Origin: Muribaculaceae bacterium
GTDB lineage: Bacteria; Bacteroidota; Bacteroidia; Bacteroidales; Muribaculaceae
Direction: 5' to 3'
NCBI GenBank assembly: GCA_017436845.1
Contig: JAFSCJ010000018.1
Coordinates: 58,096 to 122,095, forward strand
DNA: 64,000 nucleotides
This document shows positions 9,612 to 19,600 of this stretch, in pieces. The notes beneath the pieces were generated by a model. That model did no database searches. It was not told the origin of the DNA and worked only from the letters and a program-made list of their open reading frames with translations. Numbering within the stretch: position 1 is the stretch's first letter; each line of letters starts with the position of its first letter. A program made the position numbers and the translations under genes.

Positions 9612-11360
9612 ATGGAAAATGACGAATTGTTAAAATCAGTAACCGAAAAAGCACAAGTGTGGCTTGGTACAGGTTATGATGAAGAAACTCGTGCTGAAGT
9701 TCAACGCATGTTGGATGCAGAGGATAAAACGGAGTTGATAGAATCATTCTATCGTGATCTTGAATTTGGAACAGGAGGATTGCGCGGTATTATGGGTGCA
9801 GGATGTAACCGCATGAATAAATATACTGTAGCATCAGCTACCCAAGGTCTTGCAAATTATTTGAAAGAGACATTTGCCGATCTTGATGAGATTAAAGTTG
9901 CAGTAGGTCATGATGTGCGCAATAATAGCCGTAAATTTGCAGAAATTGTTGCCGATGTATTCTCTGCAAATGGAATTAAAGTTTATCTTTTTGATAGCTT
10001 CCGCCCAACTCCCGAGTTGTCGTTTGCTGTTCGTGAACTTGGATGTCAAAGCGGTGTAAATATTACTGCTTCTCACAACCCAAAAGAGTACAATGGTTAT
10101 AAAGCATATTGGTCAGACGGGGCTCAAATAATTGCACCACATGATACAAATATCATTGACCATGTCAATAAAATAACAGGTATCGAAAGCGTTAAGATGC
10201 AAGGAGATCCCTCAAAAATCGAAATTATTGGAAAAGAAATTGATGAAAAATTCCTTGCCGCAATCAAAGGATTGTCATTAAGCCCTGAAACAAATGCCAA
10301 GTACGGAGATATGAAGATTGTTTATACTCCAATTCATGGTACAGGTGTTGAATTGATCCCTGCGTCTCTTCGCAATTATGGATTTACTAATATCATCAAT
10401 GTTCCGGAACAAGATATTCCTTCAGGCGATTTCCCAACAGTAGAATCTCCCAACCCAGAAGTGCCATCAGCAATGGCTATGGCTATAGCGAAAGCAAAAG
10501 AGGTGGGCGCTGAATTAATTATGGCATCGGACCCGGATGCTGACCGAATTGGATGTGTGATACGTGATGATAAAGGTGAATATGTCCTTATAAATGGTAA
10601 TCAAATAGTTATGATTCTTCTTAACTATATTATGACTCGTAGCACTGAACTTGGTTTGCTAAAAGGTAATGAATATATAGTTAAGACTATCGTAACTACT
10701 GAAACAATTAAAGCTATTGCTGAAGCCAATAATATAAAAATGTATGATTGCTATACTGGGTTTAAATGGATTGCGTCAGTAATTCGTGAATTGGAAGGTA
10801 AAGATCGCTATATCGGTGGTGGCGAAGAAAGTTATGGTTTCTTAGCTGAAGACTTTGCTCGTGATAAAGATGCTGTATCAGCTATATCTTTGATGGCTGA
10901 AGCTGCTGCTTGGGCAAAGGATAAGGGTATGAACTTTACTCAAATGCTTCAAGATATTTATGTTAAATATGGTTACTCTCGCGAAGCAGGTATCTCTTTA
11001 GTTCGTAAAGGTAAGAGTGGAGCAGAAGAAATTGTTGCGATTATGAAGCAATTCCGTACAAATCCGCCAAAACAACTTGCCGGAAGTGAAATTACTGAGA
11101 TTAAAGATTATGCCGACTTGACTATCAAGAATGGTGTCGGTGAGGTTGTCGGGAAACTTAATTTCCCAACTACATCAAATGTTCTCCAATTCTTTACTGC
11201 TGATGGAACTAAAATTTCTGTTCGTCCTTCAGGAACAGAACCTAAGATTAAATTCTATGTTGAAGTTAAGGGGGAAATGAAATCGGCAGCTGATTATGAC
11301 AATGCTATAGCAACAGCAGAAGCTAAGATTGAAACAATAAAAAAAGATCTTGGAATTTAA
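9612..11360 (+). CDS. Alpha-D-phosphohexomutase (phosphoglucomutase/phosphomannomutase)
   Basis: Interconverts hexose 1- and 6-phosphates in the cytosol, feeding glycogen, nucleotide-sugar and envelope glycan synthesis. All four family loops are present: phosphoserine loop ITASHNP (Ser154), Mg-binding loop DPDADRIG (307-314), sugar-binding loop GGEESYG (403-409) and the C-terminal phosphate loop RPSGTEPKIKFY. At 582 residues with the N-terminal GTGGLRGIMG motif it belongs to the PgcA/PGM2-like subgroup rather than the ~450-residue ManB or GlmM groups. Whether glucose, mannose or both are substrates cannot be read from the sequence. It is a single-gene unit between a strong promoter and a perfect terminator. 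Confidence 0.93.
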   Translation: MENDELLKSVTEKAQVWLGTGYDEETRAEVQRMLDAEDKTELIESFYRDLEFGTGGLRGIMGAGCNRMNKYTVASATQGLANYLKETFADLDEIKVAVGHDVRNNSRKFAEIVADVFSANGIKVYLFDSFRPTPELSFAVRELGCQSGVNITASHNPKEYNGYKAYWSDGAQIIAPHDTNIIDHVNKITGIESVKMQGDPSKIEIIGKEIDEKFLAAIKGLSLSPETNAKYGDMKIVYTPIHGTGVELIPASLRNYGFTNIINVPEQDIPSGDFPTVESPNPEVPSAMAMAIAKAKEVGAELIMASDPDADRIGCVIRDDKGEYVLINGNQIVMILLNYIMTRSTELGLLKGNEYIVKTIVTTETIKAIAEANNIKMYDCYTGFKWIASVIRELEGKDRYIGGGEESYGFLAEDFARDKDAVSAISLMAEAAAWAKDKGMNFTQMLQDIYVKYGYSREAGISLVRKGKSGAEEIVAIMKQFRTNPPKQLAGSEITEIKDYADLTIKNGVGEVVGKLNFPTTSNVLQFFTADGTKISVRPSGTEPKIKFYVEVKGEMKSAADYDNAIATAEAKIETIKKDLGI

Positions 11361-11381
11361 TATAGCATCCAATATAGTATT

Positions 11382-11423
11382 AACAAGTAGGGAAATGATT
11401 GATAAATCATTTCCCTACTTGTT
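11382..11423 (+). terminator. Strong hairpin terminator after the phosphohexomutase
   Basis: A perfect 19-bp stem (11382-11400 with 11405-11423) around a GATA loop. It is one of the two longest perfect inverted repeats seen in the window. The 3' side is only moderately T-rich (TGTAGTGTTTG). Confidence 0.75.
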
Positions 11424-11446
11424 TGTAGTGTTTGTAGAGTGATAGA

Positions 11447-11478
11447 TTTGCGTTTGTTCATTACTAATATTAACTTTG
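11447..11478 (+). promoter_or_regulatory. Promoter of the rluA-like/fmt pair
   Basis: TTTG at 11447-11450, a 20-base spacer and TAACTTTG at 11471-11478, 18 bases before the ATG at 11497. Confidence 0.85.
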
Positions 11479-11496
11479 TAGAAATAAAGAATAGTA

Positions 11497-12177
11497 ATGG
11501 AAGTTCTGTACGAAGATAATCATATTATTATAGTCAATAAGTTATCGGGAGAAATTGTCCAAGGTGATAAAACCGGAGACCGTCCTCTTGTTGAAATCCT
11601 CAAAGATTGGATAAAGGAGAAATATAATAAACCAGGAAATGTTTTTTGTGGATTAGTGCATCGACTTGATCGACCCGTGAGTGGGGTAGTAGTGTTTGCA
11701 AAAACATCTAAGGCACTAACTCGACTAAATGAAATGTTTCGAAAAGGAGAAGTACGTAAAACCTACTGGGCAATAACTCGAAATCAGCCACCGAAAGCAG
11801 AAGATGTATTGACTCATTATATAACAACAGTTGAGAGAAACAATAAATCATATGCATCTTTAAGCCCCAAATCAGGAGCTAAAGAGGCAAAACTTAGCTA
11901 TCGCCACATAGCATCATCCGATAGATATCATTTGCTGGAGGTTAATCTAATGACCGGTAGGAAGCACCAAATACGTGTTCAGTTATCATCCATTGGATGT
12001 ACAATTAAAGGCGATTTAAAGTATGGAGATAAACGTAGTAATCCTGATGGCAGTATTTCATTGATGGCTCGCAGGGTACAGTTTATTCATCCTGTTTCAG
12101 GAACCCAAATTGATGTAACAGCTCCTATCCCGGCTAATGATAATCTTTGGCAAGCATTAGCTCAAGGCGTAAATTAA
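11497..12177 (+). CDS. RluA-family RNA pseudouridine synthase
   Basis: A 226-residue enzyme that isomerises uridine to pseudouridine in rRNA or tRNA. The catalytic motif GLVHRLDRPVSG carries the nucleophile Asp58. Downstream motifs VRKTYWAI and LMTGRKHQIRVQL are the usual RluA motifs II and III. There is no N-terminal S4 RNA-binding domain, so it is a short member of the RluA/RluC branch; the exact target uridine is not predictable. fmt follows within a few bases and shares its promoter. Confidence 0.9.
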   Translation: MEVLYEDNHIIIVNKLSGEIVQGDKTGDRPLVEILKDWIKEKYNKPGNVFCGLVHRLDRPVSGVVVFAKTSKALTRLNEMFRKGEVRKTYWAITRNQPPKAEDVLTHYITTVERNNKSYASLSPKSGAKEAKLSYRHIASSDRYHLLEVNLMTGRKHQIRVQLSSIGCTIKGDLKYGDKRSNPDGSISLMARRVQFIHPVSGTQIDVTAPIPANDNLWQALAQGVN

Positions 12178-12181
12178 AAGA

Positions 12182-13162
12182 ATGATATTTAAGAGTATGA
12201 ATAAAGAAGATTTAAAGATAGTATTTTTAGGTACACCAGATTTTGCGGTGGAAAGTTTGCGCCGTATACATGAAGGTGGATATAATATTGTAGGTGTTGT
12301 AACAATGCCTGATAAACCTGCAGGTCGTGGACATAAATTATTGCAATCTCCTGTAAAACAATATGCAGTAGAGCATGGATTGCATTTGATGCAACCACCA
12401 CGTTTGAAGGCTGATGATTTTGTCGAAGAATTGCGAAGCCTTAATGCTGATTTGTTTGTTGTTATTGCATTTAGAATGTTACCTGAAATTGTATGGTCAA
12501 TGCCTCGATTGGGGACATTTAATCTTCATGCGTCGTTGTTACCTAAATATCGAGGTGCTGCCCCAATAAATTGGGCAGTAATTAATGGCGATACTGAAAC
12601 GGGAGTAACAACATTCTTTTTGAAACATGAGATTGATACAGGAGATATCATTCGTCAGGAACGTATAGAAATTAGGTCTGAAGATAATGTAGGAGATATT
12701 CATGATCGATTGATGATGCTTGGTGCTGATTTAACAATTGATACAATAGAGCATATTGTAGCAGGAGATTTAATTCCTATACCGCAAGATGCTTTGCTAC
12801 AAGGGGCAGAGCCTACCCCTGCTCCCAAGATATTTAAAGAAACATGCCGTATAAATTGGGATAGAAAGGCTATTGATGTACATAATCTTGTGAGAGGATT
12901 ATCGCCTTATCCTGCTGCATGGACAGAGATAAAAGATGGCGCAAGAACTCCAATCTCAGCAAAAATATTTGAAACTGCTGTTGTCGAATATAAAGGCGAA
13001 ATGACACCGGGTAAAATAACTATTGATGGAAGTCGCTTGATGATAGATTGCATAGATGCACGCATAGAAATATTATCATTGCAAGTTGCCGGGAAAAAAC
13101 GTATGTCAACTGCCGATTACCTTCGAGGCTCTCGTTTTTCTCCATCAGTTATTGCGATATAA
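12182..13162 (+). CDS. fmt: Methionyl-tRNA formyltransferase
   Basis: Formylates initiator Met-tRNA using 10-formyl-tetrahydrofolate. The N-terminal Rossmann domain has IVFLGTPDFAVESL and MPDKPAGRGH. The active site is intact: FNLHASLLPKYRGAAPINWA (Asn-x-His) and the catalytic Asp in KHEIDTGDII. The C-terminal OB-like tRNA-binding domain starts near PAPKIFKETCRINWD. Length (326, or 321 from the second Met) is normal. ATG 12197 (MNKEDLKIVFLG) is an alternative start with an AAGAG stretch before it and fits the usual N-terminus of the family; ATG 12182 is kept because it lies four bases after the upstream stop. A hairpin terminator follows directly. Confidence 0.95.
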   Translation: MIFKSMNKEDLKIVFLGTPDFAVESLRRIHEGGYNIVGVVTMPDKPAGRGHKLLQSPVKQYAVEHGLHLMQPPRLKADDFVEELRSLNADLFVVIAFRMLPEIVWSMPRLGTFNLHASLLPKYRGAAPINWAVINGDTETGVTTFFLKHEIDTGDIIRQERIEIRSEDNVGDIHDRLMMLGADLTIDTIEHIVAGDLIPIPQDALLQGAEPTPAPKIFKETCRINWDRKAIDVHNLVRGLSPYPAAWTEIKDGARTPISAKIFETAVVEYKGEMTPGKITIDGSRLMIDCIDARIEILSLQVAGKKRMSTADYLRGSRFSPSVIAI

Positions 13163-13163
13163 T

Positions 13164-13193
13164 AAAAATGCTGAGAGAACTCTCAGCATTTTT
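13164..13193. terminator. Bidirectional terminator between fmt and the PH-domain gene
   Basis: Perfect 13-bp stem (13164-13176 with 13181-13193: AAAAATGCTGAGA / TCTCAGCATTTTT) with a GAAC loop. A-rich 5' and T-rich 3' sides let it stop transcription of the two convergent units. Confidence 0.9.
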
Positions 13194-13195
13194 GT

Positions 13196-13678
13196 CTATT
13201 TTATTTTTGCTTTGATGGTTTTGACAAATTCTTCGGGATTTTGACATGAAAGTAAATAACGTTTACCTGTCTTAAGGGTGAGTAAAAATGTTTGGTCATA
13301 ATTTCCGACATATGAGATGTATTTGCCAATTGCTTTATTATAGAAATTTCCTGTATATCCCAAGACGCCACCGCTTCCACATGTGCGTACATTTGCTCCG
13401 GTTAGTTTGTGCAACTCGATAGTTTCAATATCATTTATCTAAAACACTTTCCTCCCGATTAACGTCTTCAGCATAATAATATCATCGGTTACTACCAGAT
13501 AGATAGGAGATAGGTAGGCGGCATATATTAAGACAAATAGTATTATAGGTCCAATAATAAGCAACCCCCATAATCCCAATGTGTTGAATTGAAATATCGT
13601 AATTACGATAAATAGTAAGATAACTAATATTGTAGACGAGTAGATTGTCTTGCTCCATTTGACATTAAAAGTTTCCAT
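13196..13678 (-). pseudogene. PH-domain-like small membrane protein interrupted by one in-frame TAG
   Basis: One continuous frame of 160 codons, broken only by TAG at 13441-13439. The part before it (METFNVKWSKTIYSSTILVI onward) has two hydrophobic segments and the start of a PH-like beta domain (SPIYLVVTDDIIMLKTLIGRKVF). The part after it (INDIETIELHKLTGANVRTC onward, then GKYISYVGNYDQTFLL) is the rest of that domain, including the GSGGxxGYxGxFYN pattern seen in Bacteroidota PH-domain proteins. The frame is otherwise clean and the neighbouring genes use TAG as a stop, so a recent nonsense mutation or a sequencing error is likely. It lies five bases after sprA and would be the last gene of that unit. 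Confidence 0.75.
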
Positions 13679-13683
13679 AAATA

Positions 13684-16600
13684 TTATCTTGCAAGTGAGA
13701 GATTAAATGATATACCATAGCTACTATTTGTTGTGGGGTAAGCACTTGATGAAACAAGTGGAGTATTGATTTGATGGTCAAAGAATGCTGCAATAGTCAT
13801 TCGTTTACTCATAACATAGCTTGCCGTCAGGTTAATTGATACCGATTGTGTTCCGCTTGTTGCTTGTGCATAGTTATCTTCAATGCGACGAATTAGGGCT
13901 TGGCTTTTTTGGAAAGAGAAATCGGCATTTAATGTTAAATCATTGCTTATTCCTTGTTGTGAGCCTTTAATTTTAAGAACAGAATTAAAGCCTACAATCT
14001 TGTATCCAGCACCTATTGTGATACCCTTAGTTGCTGCTTCTACTAATTGACCGGCACTTGAGTTCAATGTCAATGTGCGACTATCGCGATATTCTGCATT
14101 AAATTGCAATTCATTTTTCAATGTAAAATTAACACCAATAAGCGGTGCAAATTTTTCGGTAATTGCTACTGATGAAATATTGTAAGGCGAAGAGGGGATT
14201 GGTTGTCCTGTTAGTTCATCAAGAGTAAAACCAAGTAGTTCTCCATCAGCACTAATCCAATTTAAGTAAGAAGAGTATGAGCCCACAGTATATGTACATT
14301 GATAGGCATGTTTTAGCGTAAATGACTTGAACCATTTGCGCATATTGCCGAGATTGATAAAACCATCATATGTGACACGCCAATTGGGCATGACATGTGC
14401 AAATGATGGGAATGGATCAAGGTAAATTTTAGATGCGTCTTTGCCGGTATAAGCTGCGATAAAGGCTGGGATTAATACATCGCTACTTGCATGATTTATG
14501 CCTCCAACTTCAGGATCGTATGGAGCACCTGCATGAGGATTGTTTTTCATAAATCCGGTAGACGGATAATTTAGTCCGATGTATTTATTGTTGAGTCGAT
14601 CTGCTACAACAGGAATATTGTTAAGGAAATCGTTAAATGCTTCACTATAGTAACCATCATCTGCATTACTTCCTCTTAATGCTGTTGCTATGGCGCAGTG
14701 AGTTTTAGTATAGCTACCGGTACGGGTTATTGGCATATCATCATACATGAATTGAATTTGATTTGTGCGATTATCAGTGCGATTACTTGTTAATTGAATT
14801 TTAAGCCCTTTTACCGGTTCAAGATTTAATTCAATATTCAATTCATTGGCTTTTGACCACATTGCAGGCGATGTTTGATCATTATCGCAAATGAGCCATC
14901 CTCGATCCTTTGCATCATATATATAGTTTTCGTCAACAAAACCGAAGGCGAAATCAAGTCCCGGTGCCATTGGTCCATAACTATTTGATTGACCAAATAC
15001 ATTGCCAATTTCAGGAGAGAATAGAGGAATAGAAAGAGAGTTAGTTTTGCGCCAACGCACTGATACATTGCGGGGCATCATTGCAAATCTAACAGCATGT
15101 TCTTCTATTTCTTTCCAAATATTTTTATCTTCTTTAATAATTTCTACAATTGTAAACTTAACATTATCATCCCCTCTGTTAAGAATTTCTATAGTATTGG
15201 CATCAATAACTTTTGTTTTTACAGCAACAGGCTTGCCTGCCGTTGTAACCGCCGTAACTTTTACTTTTTTATTGCGTAGATTATGTTTAATAGTTAGAGA
15301 TGTGTCAGTTTTCAATTGGAATGTGCGTTCAAATTTTTTGGGTTTCAATTTTGAACGTTGACGATTATTCTTTGAGAAACGTTGGTCTATTTTTTTTAGA
15401 TAAGGAACCTTTTTATAGATTGATTCAAAATTCAAACGTCCATCAGTATTCCATGTTGATTGGTTACTGATGGTGTTACCAAGATCAACGCCGTCAATTG
15501 TAGCTCCTCTGTCCCAACGATATGTCGCATTATAGCTGACAGAGCCTGTAAGGAAATCAAGTACGGGGATTTTACTGAAAGGAGCTTTATATGTACCGAC
15601 AAATGTTTGATTATAAGCCCATGGTGTACCCATGTGCAAAATGCTTTGCCACACAGTATCTTTCCATTCACGATATTTATCGGGGAATAATTTTTTATTT
15701 ACCGCGCCCACCGGTTCTTCAATACGAGCTGAAGTGTTGGAGTTGAAAGACAGATTTAGACTCTTTGTTAAATTCCAAGTTAAAGCAAATTGTCTATCCC
15801 AAAGGAAATTTTTGCTGACAGATACAGGCAATTGGAACATAACATCCACTTCACTACGAGTTTGTTGTTCGTAGTAGTAGCGAGACATTGTAGTGAGGAA
15901 TGAAATAGAATTTGGTAGATAATTAAATTCCCAATCTTTGATGAATTTAAGATTTTTATTTTTGCTTTTTATCCATCCAAAAGGTTTTAACCCTTTTACA
16001 TATGGAGTGTAGGAATATTGGAAACTGCCTCTATAATCATTGGTATATTCATACTCTGTTGTAGGATCATGGCGTGTCTGTTTGTTGAATGAAAAATTTA
16101 GTGTGAAATTGGCAGGATCCCAAGGCATCGGATTTTTACTTTGAATATCAAATTTTAATCCCGATATACTGAAACTTTGAACCGTAGAACGTTCAATAGC
16201 GTAGTCGCTAATTGAATCTCTTTCTTGTTTAGAACTTGCTTCGTCAAGTGCATCTTGTAATAAGACGTCTTGATCAAGAGGATTGTATTTTGGTGATGTT
16301 TTTTCTTTTGTTATAGAATAGTAAATAGGAGCTTTCAATTTTGCTTTTTCAGGTAAGAAACGCCCTAAATCGGCTTGTACAGCAAAGTTATACTGTTCAT
16401 AGTCATCAAGTCGACGAGAATTTAATGATTGATCAACACCACCAAATCCGGCTGTTTCGATGTGGGTGCCGAAGTTGAGAGTTGCGATATCAGATAATGC
16501 GAGATTTGCATTTGCTTTTGCTGCCCAACCTCCGCTATTGTCAAAATCGGTAACCTTTAATTCATTTAACCATATTGTACCATCTTTGGTTGTACTTGAG

Positions 16601-19600
16601 TTGTTACGTACACCCACCAAAATTACTCTAACATCGCTTAATGATGGATTTCCAAGTACTGCCATGCGATTTTGCTCATTATCAGGATCTCGTCCTGTAT
16701 ATAATGTTGCATAACCTACATTGCTGCCTTCCTGACTCTTCTCAACGTTGCGTTCTTTTTTGAGGTTTACAAGGCTTTGAAGACTGAAATTCAAATAGTT
16801 TGATTCCGGCCAAACAATATATCTGTCTGATGTTAAATAGGTATTATATTGTCCGGGAGGAGTTAGAGTCAAAGGTATTTCATATTCGTAGTAGTTATTC
16901 TTAACATCAGAGCCTAAACGAATAAACACCGATAATTCGCCTGATTTAAGATTTGTTACATCGTCAATGAGCTTTTCAGCGTGTACCCACATTTGCATAC
17001 GTTTATAATTACGCAAATCAAGAGATGTATTTCGATATACACCGCGAGCATCACCGGCTTGGAGTCCAACAACTTTCATTGACATTGATTGTTCGTTAAG
17101 TTGGGTGATTTGAGATTGCCCGGGGTCGACAATGCGAGTAACACCAGGAGGCAAAACGTAGTTTACCGGTTCACGTTCAGCATTTTCTTCAATGTTAACA
17201 ACTGATAAATCCAATTGCCCTTCAGCCGGAGCATCTCCACGATTATTTAGATTGAAATCATATGTGCGCCATTCACCTCTTACGAGTTCAAGTGTCGCAA
17301 ATCGCAAGTGAGTAACTTGCTTAAAGCCGGTCATAAATATACGTGCAAATCGTATAGTCGAGAAATCATTTATCGAGCCGACGGTTTTTTCATATTCACT
17401 CAAAGGTATTTTAAATTGATACCATTCAACTTCAGTATCTTTGCCATCGCGAGTTCTGACAAGTGATACTTGCTTGTCTGTAATAAAGTTTTTGCCGACA
17501 ACAAAGTCTTCAGGTCTTATGGAAATACGATATTGGAAATATCGTTCATACTCATTTAAAGTATTATCCTGATTTATATCTTCTACGTCAGGAACACTGC
17601 GTGACGATTGATATAAAGGTTCAGTAGTATCTTCAGGTGATAATGAGTTACCTTCAACACCATTATAATGCTTATATCGCTCAAGGATAGATAGACGTTG
17701 TTCATCATAGTCATATCCTCGGAAGAAATGATAATTATCTCCGGCAGGGTCGTTGAATGGCGAGAACTGATCAGCTTGCATCGCTTCTATTGTTGAAACC
17801 GGCAATTTGAGTCGTAATTGATCAAGATAATTTTTATATGTATCAAAATTAAATTCTTCATCATTTACCAATCCATCAAGACCTACGTCTTGTTTTTTAC
17901 GTGATCCGGCGTTGTTGTCAAATGCATATGTCAAAGAATTTTGGCTGGAAACTTTACCCCATGAAGTCGTTTTTATGAATTGCTCATTTCCATCTACTGG
18001 AAGTCCATTTTCATAAGATTTTAAACCATCTTTGAGGATGTCTTCGCTCATTTCGCCAAAGTTTATGTACAGGTCTCCGCCTTCGTGATTTGTTACTTCT
18101 TCATCAAGGAATGGGCTCATTAACCAAAATTGAACATATTCAATATTTGATTGCTCAAAATTTGTATTATCCATTTTGCGCATGATACCACCCCAACGTT
18201 TTTCCGGATTTAACAATTTCCCTTGGTCATCAATGTCTGTTGCATCAAGGTTGTATGGTCCTCGTTCTTCAGGATAGAATGATAGGTTTAGAGTTTGAAT
18301 TGTTGAAGATTCGCCATAGCTTAATTCTCTTCCTGGAAATATTTCTCGAGATGTAACCTCGCGCACGTATGGGTTTGATAATTGTTTTAAGTCGCTCTTA
18401 ATATATCCGGGTGCAAGACTTGAGTTTTTTTGAGTAAACATGCGGTCGATGTAGTACCATGCAAGTAATGCACGATTTTTACCATAATCTACATTATTAG
18501 ATAAGGCAGCTTCGGGGAACATGGCATTTGTCCCGGATTCGTATGGTGTTGGGGCCAAGAACCAAGAATAGGGAGAGCGCAGGTCGATGCCGGTTTGTGA
18601 TGATTCAAAATCATCAACATATGAACTCCCTTGAGTTGAACCTGATTTTTGTTTATTAGGTACTAATTGTGCATATTCGGCAGTTAGACTTAATCGAGAT
18701 GGTTGGGTAGCATTAACTGTAGGTATTTTATTCAACATGTTGGTTAACCACATAAACTCGGTGTTATAAGATAAGTTTAATCCCCACATTGAGTTATTAA
18801 TCACTTCGTCTCCGATGTTTACTTTCTCTGTTAATGCTTTTTCTGAAAAATGTAATATTGTAGCACCTATATTAAAGTCCTTGTTAAAAGCATATTGAAG
18901 GTCAAGTCCCAATAATGTTTTTCGTTGTGTGCTAAACATTGATTGATTTTCAAGAGAAACACTGATACTTTGTCCCGAATCGATAATACTTTGATTTGTG
19001 ATAGTAACAATCCCCATTGAATAATCAACGGTATAATCACTGTTTTCAATGAGTTGTACCCCTCCGGCTGTAACAACGACAGAGCCTCGAGGCACGTTTA
19101 TTGCATTAAGTCTGATTTGAGAACCTGACGATGCTTGATATTCACCAGTGAGCACAAATTTGTTTTTGTCGGCAAATTGTCGTGCAACGACAAGTGTTGA
19201 ATCATATAGTTCTTGATAAACATATTGTTTAGCTATTTCCGGGTTGTTGATTTTGCTCGCAAGATGAGAACCAAAAGGTTCGACGACGGGGAATATGATT
19301 TTCCCATTAGAAGATAGAACAGTGTAGCCTTCAATATAGTCAAAGAATCCGTCGGGATTTGATTGCTCATTTGAATCAATTCGGTCAAGATTCATTACTT
19401 GCAAAAGTGAAATGTTATTCAATCCCGGAATAGGTAAGTAGTTTATTTCAGTCCCTGTTGTATCACTGAGGTATTTAATATTCATTCTGAAATTACTCTT
19501 TTGAATTTGATAAGCACCAAGAGAGTAAACGTTTTTCATCATCAAATCCCACATTGGTAATTTCGTTGCTACTGTTGTGCTCTTCAACATTTTTACGTAT

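Noticed and set aside
15002..15874. Plus-strand open frames inside sprA
   Set aside because: They are antisense to a continuous, well-supported coding frame and show no protein family.
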